Part shown: piece after piece, positions 24,773 through 33,410 of the stretch
How positions within the stretch are numbered: the stretch's first letter is position 1
Layout: each line of letters opens with the position of its first letter
NCBI GenBank assembly: GCA_022616435.1
Contig: JAKEET010000073.1
Location: 1 to 33,621 of the forward strand
Direction of reading: 5' to 3'
Length of the DNA stretch: 33,621 nt
Source: Gemmataceae bacterium
GTDB taxonomy: Bacteria > Planctomycetota > Planctomycetia > Gemmatales > Gemmataceae
Position numbers and translations under genes: made by a program
Notes under the pieces: model-generated
What the model saw: the letters and a program-made list of their open reading frames with translations, nothing else
Told to the model about the DNA's origin: nothing
Database searches by the model: none

Positions 24773-27112
24773 TCACTTCGCCAAATCCTCGAACCGCTGA
24801 TTCAACATCGGATACTGCCGCCAGTCGCGGTAGTCGAAGTGCCACCATTCCATCGGGTAGACGCTGAACCCTTCCGTTTCGAGTGTCTCGCGCAGCAGGT
24901 CGCGATGCCAGCGCGCCAGCGACGTGCCGCCGATGTAGTCGGGATAGGAACGATCCGTGAACTCGTCGTGATCGGTCAGCATCTCGACAGGTTGCCCGGT
25001 CTTGCGGTCGTAGAGCGTGACGTCCACGGCGCAGCCGCGATTGTGCCGCGAGCCCAGCGTGGGATCGGCGACGAAACCCTTGAACTTCCGCGGCGTCGCG
25101 TCCCAGAACATCTTGGTGACGTGCCACGGCCGGTAGGCGTCGAAGATCAACAAGCCATAGCCCTGTTGTTCCAGCTTCTTGTGCGCGCGAACCAGCGCCT
25201 CCGCCGCGGGGCGTTGCATGAAGGCCTTCGCGGACGTGTACAGCGGCGCGCCCATGAAATTGTGCTTGGTCGCGTAGCGCACGTCGAGCTTGATCGACGC
25301 ATCCAGCCCGGTCACCTCCACCAGGTCCGGCTTCTTGAAGAAGACGTTCTTCTCCTCCGGCGGCTGGACGGCCAGCGCGGCCTTGCGCAACTCGCCGATC
25401 GGCCGTTCCGGGGTGATGCGAAAGATCTCGCCCGGCTTCGGCAACGGCCGGCGCTTGAAGAGCACGCTGGCCGCATTCGCCGCCGTCGCGTGTCCGGATT
25501 GGTCGCGCTCGAACACGATCTTATCGCCGTGGTACAGGCCGTAATCCGGAAACTTGAAGACGTTCTCGGATTCCTCCGTGAGCGGGTACAGGAAGACCCA
25601 CTCGATGAGGGCGTGCAGTTGACCGTCCTTTTCGAGGATGAACAGCACGTTGAAATCGGGACCGTACTCGCCGATCAGGCCTTGCCACTTCTTCGGGCAC
25701 GGCGCCGGCCTGGCGACGTCGACGCGCCGGAATTCATCCTTGCCGAGGGTGACCGAATCCTTGCCGATCGTGATCTTCGTGCCCCAGCCGGTGGCGTCGT
25801 CCATGACCAGGTCGTCGCCCAGCTTGCGGAGCTCGATCTTCATGCCGCTCTTCGGCGGGAACGCCCAGAGCTTGCCGTCGCGCTGGTACAGCTCCAGCGT
25901 CTTCTTGCCGGACTCATACCGGCCGGCGAGCTTTCGCGCCAGCTCCACCGGGACAGCCTCGGTCTTCTCGATGGCCGGCAGCGCCTTGCCGGCACGCACC
26001 GCCAGCATCATCTTCAGCGCCGTATCGGCGATGCGGCCGGTGACGGCGTTGGAGACATCTTTCGCGGAGCACACGATGACGCCGAGCTTGTCGTCCGGCA
26101 GCGCCGCGAACGTGGTGGCGAACCCGTAGACCGCGCCGCCGTGGCCGATGCGGCGCGTGCCTTCGAACTCCGAGATGAAGAACCCCAGCCCGAAGCCGGC
26201 CTTGTCGCCCTTCTTGGCGAACTGGATCGTGTACATCTGGTCGAGCGTTTCCTTCTTCAGCACCTGCCCGCCCGGACCGCGGCCGCCGGCGAACAGGAAC
26301 TTCAGGAACTTGGCCATGTCGTTGGGGGTGGTGCACAGGTTCGCGGCCGGCGGCATGCCGAAGTCCCACGTCGGCGCCGGAAACTGCCGGCCATGGTACG
26401 TCCACATGATCCCCGGCGGCAGTCGTTTCCGCAGCGCCGGCGCCGGGTCGAAATGGCTGTCGGTCATGCCGGCCGGGTCGAGCAGCTTCGTTTGCATCAG
26501 CTTGGCGAACGGCTCTTTCTGCGTGCGTTCGAGAAGGTAACCCGCCGTGGCCAGGGCGGCATTCGAGTAGCTGGTTTTCGCCTCGGGGACGTACACCAGC
26601 TCCGTCTTGTTGAGGCTCTTGACCGTGGCCGCGAGCGCCGGCTGGCTGTCGTCGAAGTAGTTGCCGACCGGCGATTCGCGCACGAGACCGGAGCGGTGCG
26701 ACAGGATTTGCCGCAGCGTGATCTTCTTGCCGGTCTTGTTGACCGGCCGGAAATCGGGGAGGTACGTCTGGATCGGCTCGTCGAGATCGATCAGGCCCAT
26801 CTCGACGAACAACATGATCAAGAGCGCGGTGAACGGCTTGGAGACGCTGGCGACGCGATACGCGGTGTCGGCCGTGGCGTGCATCATGTGGCCTTCGTCC
26901 TGCCAGCCGAAGCCGTGCGACCAGACGACGGTTTGATCGTCCACGAGGGCCAGCGACAATGCCGGCAGCTTCTTGGCCGCCGTCTCTTGCTCCAGCCAGC
27001 GTTCGAGCGCGGCCACGGCTTGGGCGTAGCGGTCCGGCGGCTTGACGTTGTCGGCGCGAACCGGGAACAAGAGGACAGCAAGACACAAGCAAACGATGAT
27101 CCAGCGCGGCAT
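24773..27112 (-). CDS. Secreted fusion: class C beta-lactamase-like domain + VanX-type D-Ala-D-Ala dipeptidase
   Basis: 779 residues. Signal peptide about 1-20. Domain one (about 28-375) is a serine hydrolase of the beta-lactamase/DD-peptidase fold: SVSK (Ser89, Lys92), SYSN (Tyr182, Asn184) and HGG (324-326). A beta-rich linker (about 395-555) follows, similar to the C-terminal lipocalin-like part of such esterases. Domain two (about 590-779) is a VanX/DdpX-type D-Ala-D-Ala dipeptidase: DAYRP (Arg661), SRHNRGCAVD (His690, Asp697) and EWWH (Glu755, His758), the zinc ligands and general base with correct spacing. ATG 27112 starts the signal peptide and follows GAGGAG. The protein could trim peptidoglycan or its fragments outside the cytoplasm and release D-alanine. 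Both active sites look intact. Confidence 0.93.
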   Translation of the reverse strand: MPRWIIVCLCLAVLLFPVRADNVKPPDRYAQAVAALERWLEQETAAKKLPALSLALVDDQTVVWSHGFGWQDEGHMMHATADTAYRVASVSKPFTALLIMLFVEMGLIDLDEPIQTYLPDFRPVNKTGKKITLRQILSHRSGLVRESPVGNYFDDSQPALAATVKSLNKTELVYVPEAKTSYSNAALATAGYLLERTQKEPFAKLMQTKLLDPAGMTDSHFDPAPALRKRLPPGIMWTYHGRQFPAPTWDFGMPPAANLCTTPNDMAKFLKFLFAGGRGPGGQVLKKETLDQMYTIQFAKKGDKAGFGLGFFISEFEGTRRIGHGGAVYGFATTFAALPDDKLGVIVCSAKDVSNAVTGRIADTALKMMLAVRAGKALPAIEKTEAVPVELARKLAGRYESGKKTLELYQRDGKLWAFPPKSGMKIELRKLGDDLVMDDATGWGTKITIGKDSVTLGKDEFRRVDVARPAPCPKKWQGLIGEYGPDFNVLFILEKDGQLHALIEWVFLYPLTEESENVFKFPDYGLYHGDKIVFERDQSGHATAANAASVLFKRRPLPKPGEIFRITPERPIGELRKAALAVQPPEEKNVFFKKPDLVEVTGLDASIKLDVRYATKHNFMGAPLYTSAKAFMQRPAAEALVRAHKKLEQQGYGLLIFDAYRPWHVTKMFWDATPRKFKGFVADPTLGSRHNRGCAVDVTLYDRKTGQPVEMLTDHDEFTDRSYPDYIGGTSLARWHRDLLRETLETEGFSVYPMEWWHFDYRDWRQYPMLNQRFEDLAK

Positions 27113-27188
27113 GACAGGCTCCTCGTAGGGCAAGCGGCTCGCTTGCCCGTGCAGTCATGAGACGAAAGTTGAGGGTCTTTGGCAACGG

Positions 27189-27241
27189 CCGCTTGCGGCT
27201 TAGCGTTCGGTTGGGATGGGCGAACGCTAAGCCGCAAGCGG
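27189..27241. repeat. Perfect 21-bp inverted repeat (AAGCCGCAAGCGG family)
   Basis: Left arm 27189-27209 is exactly complementary to right arm 27221-27241, with an 11-nt spacer. A further partial copy (GCCGCTTGCGGC) lies at 27253-27264. It is in the 171-nt gap between the divergent fusion gene and the CbiX-type gene, and would be in their leaders. Confidence 0.85.
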
Positions 27242-27283
27242 CGGTACGCCAAGCCGCTTGCGGCGATGCGTTAGAATGACCCC

Positions 27284-27646
27284 ATGGCCACCGCCTTGTT
27301 GTTGATCGCCCATGGCAGCCGGAATCCCGAGGCGAACGCCGACCTCGTTCAGCTCGCCGACGAGGTGCGGCGGCGCGGGGGTTTCGACGTCGTCGAGACG
27401 GCGTATCTGGAGCTCGCCGAGCCGACTATCGGGCGGGCCGGCGAACGTTGCGCCGCGCAAGGGGCGCGGCGGGTGGTGCTGCTGCCGTACTTTCTGTCGG
27501 CCGGCGTCCACGTGCGCGACGATCTGGGGCGGCATCGCGACGAGCTGGCGGCACGCTATCCGGAAATCACGTTCGTCCTGGCCGAACCGCTCGGGCCGCA
27601 CCCGCTATTGCTCGACATCGTCATGCAACGCGCGGCGGCGGTGTAG
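27284..27646 (+). CDS. Short CbiX/SirB-type sirohydrochlorin chelatase
   Basis: 120 residues, one chelatase domain. LLLIAHGSRNPEAN carries His10 and LPYFLSAGVHVRDDL carries His76, the two metal-binding histidines of CbiX/SirB. Enzymes of this family insert cobalt (B12) or iron (siroheme) into sirohydrochlorin; the short form forms homodimers as in archaeal CbiX-S. Which metal is used cannot be read from sequence, and no other cobalamin or siroheme gene is near. ATG 27284 has no strong RBS. A palindromic repeat begins 5 nt after the stop, between this gene and the sigma factor gene. Confidence 0.9.
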   Translation: MATALLLIAHGSRNPEANADLVQLADEVRRRGGFDVVETAYLELAEPTIGRAGERCAAQGARRVVLLPYFLSAGVHVRDDLGRHRDELAARYPEITFVLAEPLGPHPLLLDIVMQRAAAV

Positions 27647-27651
27647 CGATT

Positions 27652-27701
27652 GTCGCCTTTCGCTCCGCGAAAGAGCGCCCTTTCGCAGAGCGAAAGGCGA
27701 C
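27652..27701. repeat. 50-bp nested palindrome (TTTCGCTCCGCGAAA element)
   Basis: Outer arms 27652-27665 and 27688-27701 are perfect 14-bp inverted repeats; each half is also a small hairpin (TTTCGC..GCGAAA). It follows the CbiX-type stop at once and precedes the sigma factor gene. Its translation (e.g. FRSAKERPFAERKA) resembles repeat peptides I recall from planctomycete predictions. Confidence 0.85.
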
Positions 27702-27753
27702 GAACGGAGACACTGCCGGTTTTCCGTTGGTTTGTCGCGGCAGACCGGTTACG

Positions 27754-28413
27754 ATGACCGTCGCCATGGAGAGCCCGGAATCGACGCCATCGGTGACCCG
27801 CTGGATCGCCGCCTTGAAGCAGGGTGACGACCGGGCGGCGGCCGCGTTGTGGCAGCGGTATTTCGACCGGCTGGTGGCCATGGCGCGGAAGAAGCTCGGG
27901 GCAACGCCGCGGCGGGCCGCGGACGAAGAAGACGTGGCCCTGAGCGTGTTTCGCTGCCTGTGCGACGGCGCCGCCCACGGCCGCTTCCCGGTGTTGACCG
28001 ACCGCGACGACCTGTGGCGGCTGCTGACGACGTTGACCTTGCACAAGGCCATCGACCAGAAGCGCCGCGCCGGCGGCCAGAAACGCGGCGGCGGCCGGGT
28101 CCGCGGCGAATCGGTGTTCGCCGCCGGCGCCGCCGGCGCCGCCGGCGGCGACGACGCGGCCGGCCTCGACAACGTGCTGGCCGACGAACCAACGCCCGAG
28201 GTGCTCGCCACGCTGGCCGAGGAGCACGCGCGGCTGCTGGGGCTTCTGGACGACGACACGCTGCGGCAAGTGGCCCTCGGCAAGATGGAGGGCTACACCA
28301 ACGAGGAGCTCGCGGCGAAGCTCGGCCTGACGTGCCGGAGCATCGAGCGCAAACTGAATCGCATCCGCACCCTTTGGCTGCGAGAGTCGCTCCCGCGAGA
28401 GTCGCCCCCATGA
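27754..28413 (+). CDS. ECF-family RNA polymerase sigma factor
   Basis: 219 residues. Region 2 (about 14-105) includes ALWQRYFDRLVAMARKKLG and DEEDVALSVFRCLCDG, and region 4 (about 155-210) includes ALGKMEGYTNEELAAKLGLT and RSIERKLNRIR as the DNA-binding helix-turn-helix. This is the PF07638-like ECF type common in planctomycetes. The linker holds three tandem 9-nt GCCGCCGGC units (28120-28146) coding AAG repeats. ATG 27754 is used; ATG 27766 is in frame. Its stop overlaps the start of the giant kinase gene (ATGA, 28410-28413), so sigma factor and kinase are made together, which suggests that the kinase controls the sigma factor by phosphorylation, as known for some ECF groups. No anti-sigma factor is seen. 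Confidence 0.93.
   Translation: MTVAMESPESTPSVTRWIAALKQGDDRAAAALWQRYFDRLVAMARKKLGATPRRAADEEDVALSVFRCLCDGAAHGRFPVLTDRDDLWRLLTTLTLHKAIDQKRRAGGQKRGGGRVRGESVFAAGAAGAAGGDDAAGLDNVLADEPTPEVLATLAEEHARLLGLLDDDTLRQVALGKMEGYTNEELAAKLGLTCRSIERKLNRIRTLWLRESLPRESPP
28120..28146 (+). repeat. Three 9-nt tandem repeats in sigma linker
   Basis: GCCGCCGGC occurs three times in a row and codes for AAGAAGAAG between regions 2 and 4 of the sigma factor. Repeat number could vary between strains without changing the frame. Confidence 0.8.
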
Positions 28414-31400
28414 ACCGGGACCCGCTCATTTCTCGAGAAATCGACGCCCGGCTCGATCAGCTCTGCGACGCCTTCGAGCACGCCTGGGGGCACGGCGAGC
28501 AACCACGGATCGAGGACTACCTGGCCCAGGCGGAACCGTCGCTGCGCCCGCAACTCTTGCCGGAGCTGCTCTTGTCGGAGGTGGAATGCCGCCGCCGCCG
28601 CGGCGAGTCACTGACCGCCAGGGAGTATCGAGCACGCTTTCCCGAACAGGCCGTGCTGATCGACCAACTCTTCAAGCCAGCCACCACGCCGCCGGGGCGG
28701 CCGGCGCCGCCGGCCGGCGCGATCGCCCTGACGGTGTCAGAGCTTGTCGAGCAGGTGCGGCGCCTGCAACTGCTGCGCGGCCGACAGCTGGCCGAGCTCT
28801 CGGCGCTCGCCGCCCAGCATCCCGAGGCCAAGGACCTGGCCCGCGCTGCCTTGCAGCGCGGCCTGTTCACGGCTTATCAGATCAATCGCTTGCTCCAGGG
28901 CCGCTTCCAGGAACTGTCGCTGGGCTCGTACGTGGTGCTCGATCGCGTCGGCGAAGGAGGCATGGGCGCGGTGTACAAGGCCCGCCACAAAGCCATGGGC
29001 CGCGCGGTCGCGCTCAAGGTCATTCGCAAGGAGCACCTGACCAACCCGGGGGTGACCAGGCGTTTCGAGCGCGAGATGCAGGCCGTGGCCCAGCTCAATC
29101 ACCCCAACGTCGTCCGCGCCTTCGACGCCGATCTGCTCGACGGCACCTACGTGCTGGTGATGGAATTCATCGAGGGGGCCGTGGACCTCGGCAAGCTCGT
29201 CAAACAGCGCGGCCCGTTGCCAGTCGCCGAGGCGTGCGACTACATCCGCCAGGCCGCCCTCGGCCTGCAGCACGCCCACGAGTGCGGCCTGGTGCACCGC
29301 GACATCAAGCCGCACAACTTGCTGGTGAGTAGGTCCCGCGAGCCGAGCGGGACCTTGTCGGGCGGTGGTCCGCAGCGCGAATCCGCGTCCCAAGGTCCCG
29401 CTCGGCTCGCGGGACCTACCGTCAAGATCCTCGACATGGGCCTGGCCCGCATCCGCCGCCCAGGGACCGACGCCGGCGAATCGTCGAGCGCTCTGACCCG
29501 CGAAGGGATGGTGATGGGGACGCTCGATTACATCGCCCCGGAGCAAGCCACCGATTCGCACACGGTGGACATCCGCGCCGATCTCTATTCTCTCGGATGC
29601 ACCTTCTATCACCTGTTGACCGGCCGGCCGCCGTTCCCCGGCGGCGAAGCCCTCGTCAAGCTGATGAAGCACAAGACCGAGGCAGCACGGCCGGTCGAGC
29701 AGCTGCGGCCGGAGGTCTCGCCGCCGGTCGCTGACATCCTTCGCCGCCTGATGGCCAAGAACCCCGACGACCGCTTTCAAACGCCGGCTGAGCTGGTCGA
29801 AGCCCTGGACCAGGCGCTCGGTCTCGTCACCGACGAGTTTTCGGCCGGCGGCGGCGATAGCGCCACGGAACATGCTACGCCGCCGGAAGCGACGCCAGAA
29901 GAAGCAACGCCGCCAGAAGTCAGTCCGCCCGATGGCGGGACGGACGAAGACATCGCGGCGGCGCCTGCGCCAGCGGCGGCAACTCCAGCCCTGGCGCGCC
30001 CGGTGGCGGCGAGCACGGCGCCCGCCAATCCCGCGCCGGCGGCCACCGCCTGGTCCGAAATTGTCCAATCGCCATCAGCGACCGAGTTGCTGGTGAAGCC
30101 GCCCAGTCCAACGGCGCCGGCGCGCCGATGGCCGTGGCCGTGGATCGGCGGGATCGCGGTGGTCGCCGCGTTGCTGCTGATCGTGCTGGTCTGGCAGCCG
30201 GGGCGCGGGCCCGCGACGAAGAAAGAAGATGCGGATTCGTTCGTGTTGCCGCCCAGGCCGAGGCCGCGCCCGGTGGTCGACAAGTCGGAACTCCAAGCAC
30301 GGGAAGCGTTGGCCCCCCTGGCCGCGCGCACCAATGACCCGAAGGCCGATCTCCCAACGCTCCGCGACGAGCTACGCGCTTTCTTGCGGAAGCACTCCGG
30401 CACGGAATCGGCCACCAAGGCATGCGGCGTGCTCGGCAGCGTGCTGGCCCGAATGCCATCCCCGCTGGACAACCTTTCGCACAAGAACATCCCCGCCGAG
30501 TGCATCGAGCACTGGAAGACCTGGCAGCGTGCCTGCGGCGACAAGTACGCCGCGGGGCCGCCGCCGGAGCTGGTCGCGGTGATCGGCGAGCACCGCCAGC
30601 GGCACTGGGACGCGGCGGTTTCCCTGGCCCTCAGCCCCGACGCCAAGCTGCTGGCGTCGATCGGTATGCGCGACAACGCCGTCTGCCTCTGGGATGCCGA
30701 GAAGATGGAGCTCTTGCAGTACATTCACTTTGGTTGGAATGGGGGGAATGTCGCCTTCGCGCCGGACGGCAAGTCGCTGGCCGCCTCGCACAACGACGCC
30801 ATCTGTGTCTTTGACGTCGTGAACCGGCGCCTGATCGAAGCGGCTCGCGTTGAATGTCCCTACAGCTACCACCTTGCCTGGTCGCCCGACGGCACGCGTC
30901 TGGCGACCGTCAGCGGCGACCACTTCATCCGCCTCTGGGACTACCGCGACAAGAAGCTCAAGCCGGCCTGGAAATCGAACAGGCAGGACGGCATTCCGGA
31001 GGCAGTCGTGTTCGCCCGCGAAGGCACGCGTCTGGTGACCGGCAGCTCGGCGGGGAAGTCCGCCGATGGCAAGGACGTCGAGCCGTCGTTGCGCCTGTGG
31101 GACCTCAGCAGCGATCCGCCGACGTTGCTGCAGTCGCTCAACGTCAAGCGCGGGCTGTCGCGCGGCCTGGCGCTCTCCGCCGACAGCCAGTACCTCGCCT
31201 GGGCGGGGGAACATCTGCAGGTCTGGCGCCTCACGGACAAGGAACTTCAGACGGTCCTCGGTGGCGACGTGGACCAACTGAAGTCTAACCACGGAATCTG
31301 CTGGCTGGGCACAGAGCCGGTTCTCCTTGTCCGTTACTCCCGCACACTGGCGGTGCTCGATCTCGCGGATGGCAAGGCGCGCTTGCGACGACCCGAATTG

Positions 31401-33335
31401 GACGTGCCGCCTCTGTATACGCCGTGCCTGACGACCTCGGTGGACGGCAAGGTCCTGGCCGGAGCGCCGACCGAGGACGGCGGGGTTCGTGTGTGGGACG
31501 TCGTGAAGAAGCAGGTCGAAGTTCCCGACCCCGACGACGCCAAGCCGCTGCGAACGGTTCGCCGTCCCAGCGGATTGAAAGAGCGCCGTCCTCCCGACGC
31601 GCGCTTCACCGGCGTCGCCGCGCTGTGCTTCTTGCCGGAAGGCGACCTGGCCGTCGGCGGGCCCGACGGCGCCGTACACCTCTGGGACCTCAGTGGCCAG
31701 ACGAAGGAAACATGGTTCCCGACAGGAGAGGCCGCACGGGCCGCGCCGCGGTATCTGGGAACCGGCGGCGTCCCGGCAATCCCGAACCGCGTGTTCGGCA
31801 TAGCGTTCTTGCCCGGCGGCAACAGGTTTGCGGTCGCGGTCGGTCACCACGTCGAGATCTGGGATCGCGGCGCCGAGAAGGCGAGAATTTTTGGCGACCC
31901 GCCCAAGATGGGCCAGTCGCTGGCGGTCAGCCCGGATGGCGCGACGCTTGTCAGCGCTTTTGGCGAAGGACCGCTGCGGTTCTATGACGTCGCCGAGCCG
32001 GGCCGGGAGCACCGCGTGCATGAAGAAGTCCTCGGCAAGCGCACGCCGACCTGGGCGGCCTTTTCCCCCGACGGCGCCCGGCTGGCCGTCGCCTGTCAAA
32101 ACGAAAATGCCGTGCAGCTCTGGCGCATGCCCGCCCAGGACGCCCAGGTCATCTGCGACTTGACAACGCATAGTCCCGTGTGGACCGCCTTCACTCCCGA
32201 CGGCCGCACGCTTCTGGCGGCCGGTCAAGATAACCGGCTCACGTTCTGGGACGCGACCCGGACGCCCCCGACGGAGATCGACAAACTGCTGCTGTTCAAC
32301 CAGGCGCAGTTCTTCAAGTCGCTCGACATCTCACCCGACGGCCGCTGGCTGGCCGCCATGCGCTGCGACGGGGGCGTACCGTTTTCCTACCACGTCGTCG
32401 TGTGGGACCTGGTCGAACAGCGCGTCGAGCGCGAGTGGCCGTGGCCCGGCAACATCGTTCACCTGCGCTTCGCCCCCGACGGCCGGCACCTCGCGGTGGG
32501 CAACAGCAACGGCACGGTGTACGTGCTCCGGTTCACGCCCGACAAGCTGCGTCCGTGGCGCGACAAGGTCGCCGAGCTGCCGGTGAAGGACCAAGTCGCG
32601 GCGGTGCTGCGCAAGCTCAAGGAACACAATCCCGACTTCGACGACGAGGCAGATCAAAGGAAACACTACGACGACGAGGGCAAGCTGCTCCATTTCAATC
32701 TGTACTCGGATCACATCACCGACCTGACGCCGGTGCGGGCTTTTCCGCATCTCGTCGCGGTTGAGTGCATCGGTCGCGGCTTCGAGAAGGGAAAGCGGGG
32801 CACGGGAAAGCTCAAGGATCTATCCGCGTTCCGCGGCTTGAGGCTCACCGGCTTCAATTGCAGCACCAATCCGCACGTCTCGGACCTGGCGCCCCTGGCG
32901 AAGATGCCGCTCAGCACGCTGGCGCTGCCGTACACGGCAGTCAGCGACCTGAGTCCGCTAGGCGGCATGTCGCTGGCCACGTTGAATTGCAAGGGCTGCC
33001 CCGTCAGCGACCTGGCGCCGCTGCGCGAGATGCCGTTGCTTTGGCTGGACCTCGGCGAAACCAACGTCAAGGACCTGAGTGCCCTGAAGGACATGCCGCT
33101 GAAGACGCTCTACCTGGAAGACACCCAGGTGACGGACTTGGGGCCGCTCGCGACACTCGGCAAGCTGGAAATCCTGTGGGTGCAAAAGACCAAAGTTGTC
33201 GATCTGTCGCCTCTGGAGAAGACGGCTCTGGTCGAGATCCATCTCGACGACCCGGTCCGCCACCGCGCCGCGCTGCGGAAGATCAAAACCCTGAAAACGA
33301 TCAACGGCGTGCCGGCGGACAAGGCGCTGAAGTAG
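28410..33335 (+). CDS. Giant Ser/Thr kinase with propeller and leucine-rich repeats
   Basis: 1641 residues. N-terminal helical region (about 1-90), then a Hanks-type kinase (about 174-470): GEGGMGAVYKA (181-191), Lys203, HRDIKPHN (297-303 with Asp299), DMG (342-344) and GTLDYIAPEQA (370-380). A Pro/Ala-rich linker leads to one transmembrane helix (about 578-596). The outer part has WD40-like blades (about 725-1380; e.g. NAVCLWD, FIRLWD, GVRVWD, AVHLWD) and internalin-like LRRs (about 1430-1630; e.g. PVSDLAPLREMPLLWLDLGE). It looks like a receptor kinase with cytoplasmic catalysis and an extracytoplasmic sensor. Residues about 308-337 are translated from a palindromic repeat inserted between the catalytic loop and DMG. 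Start ATG 28410 overlaps the sigma factor stop. Confidence 0.95.
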   Translation: MNRDPLISREIDARLDQLCDAFEHAWGHGEQPRIEDYLAQAEPSLRPQLLPELLLSEVECRRRRGESLTAREYRARFPEQAVLIDQLFKPATTPPGRPAPPAGAIALTVSELVEQVRRLQLLRGRQLAELSALAAQHPEAKDLARAALQRGLFTAYQINRLLQGRFQELSLGSYVVLDRVGEGGMGAVYKARHKAMGRAVALKVIRKEHLTNPGVTRRFEREMQAVAQLNHPNVVRAFDADLLDGTYVLVMEFIEGAVDLGKLVKQRGPLPVAEACDYIRQAALGLQHAHECGLVHRDIKPHNLLVSRSREPSGTLSGGGPQRESASQGPARLAGPTVKILDMGLARIRRPGTDAGESSSALTREGMVMGTLDYIAPEQATDSHTVDIRADLYSLGCTFYHLLTGRPPFPGGEALVKLMKHKTEAARPVEQLRPEVSPPVADILRRLMAKNPDDRFQTPAELVEALDQALGLVTDEFSAGGGDSATEHATPPEATPEEATPPEVSPPDGGTDEDIAAAPAPAAATPALARPVAASTAPANPAPAATAWSEIVQSPSATELLVKPPSPTAPARRWPWPWIGGIAVVAALLLIVLVWQPGRGPATKKEDADSFVLPPRPRPRPVVDKSELQAREALAPLAARTNDPKADLPTLRDELRAFLRKHSGTESATKACGVLGSVLARMPSPLDNLSHKNIPAECIEHWKTWQRACGDKYAAGPPPELVAVIGEHRQRHWDAAVSLALSPDAKLLASIGMRDNAVCLWDAEKMELLQYIHFGWNGGNVAFAPDGKSLAASHNDAICVFDVVNRRLIEAARVECPYSYHLAWSPDGTRLATVSGDHFIRLWDYRDKKLKPAWKSNRQDGIPEAVVFAREGTRLVTGSSAGKSADGKDVEPSLRLWDLSSDPPTLLQSLNVKRGLSRGLALSADSQYLAWAGEHLQVWRLTDKELQTVLGGDVDQLKSNHGICWLGTEPVLLVRYSRTLAVLDLADGKARLRRPELDVPPLYTPCLTTSVDGKVLAGAPTEDGGVRVWDVVKKQVEVPDPDDAKPLRTVRRPSGLKERRPPDARFTGVAALCFLPEGDLAVGGPDGAVHLWDLSGQTKETWFPTGEAARAAPRYLGTGGVPAIPNRVFGIAFLPGGNRFAVAVGHHVEIWDRGAEKARIFGDPPKMGQSLAVSPDGATLVSAFGEGPLRFYDVAEPGREHRVHEEVLGKRTPTWAAFSPDGARLAVACQNENAVQLWRMPAQDAQVICDLTTHSPVWTAFTPDGRTLLAAGQDNRLTFWDATRTPPTEIDKLLLFNQAQFFKSLDISPDGRWLAAMRCDGGVPFSYHVVVWDLVEQRVEREWPWPGNIVHLRFAPDGRHLAVGNSNGTVYVLRFTPDKLRPWRDKVAELPVKDQVAAVLRKLKEHNPDFDDEADQRKHYDDEGKLLHFNLYSDHITDLTPVRAFPHLVAVECIGRGFEKGKRGTGKLKDLSAFRGLRLTGFNCSTNPHVSDLAPLAKMPLSTLALPYTAVSDLSPLGGMSLATLNCKGCPVSDLAPLREMPLLWLDLGETNVKDLSALKDMPLKTLYLEDTQVTDLGPLATLGKLEILWVQKTKVVDLSPLEKTALVEIHLDDPVRHRAALRKIKTLKTINGVPADKALK
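29329..29419. repeat. 91-bp palindromic element inside kinase gene
   Basis: Left arm 29329-29356 and right arm 29392-29419 are a perfect 28-bp inverted repeat with a 35-nt spacer. Each arm is itself a small hairpin (GGTCCCGC...GCGGGACC). It lies within the kinase domain coding sequence and keeps the frame, adding about 30 residues (REPSGTLSGGG...ARLAGP). Confidence 0.95.
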
Positions 33336-33380
33336 CGCAGACCATCTCGAACTCCTTCATGCGGCTTCCGCGTAACAAGT

Positions 33381-33410
33381 GGCGAGCGTCGCGGCGTAAG
33401 CGCGACGTGG
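33381..33410. repeat. Single GGCGAGCG repeat unit
   Basis: 30 nt, differing from the unit at 16950-16979 at two positions, which lie opposite each other in the internal stem (CGTCGCG/CGCGACG instead of CGTCGGG/CCCGACG), so pairing is kept. It cuts into the decayed sigma fragment on the minus strand. Confidence 0.8.

Noticed and set aside
24725..27160. 811-codon open frame on the plus strand
   Set aside because: It is the exact shadow of the beta-lactamase/VanX fusion; the minus strand carries intact catalytic motifs and a signal peptide.
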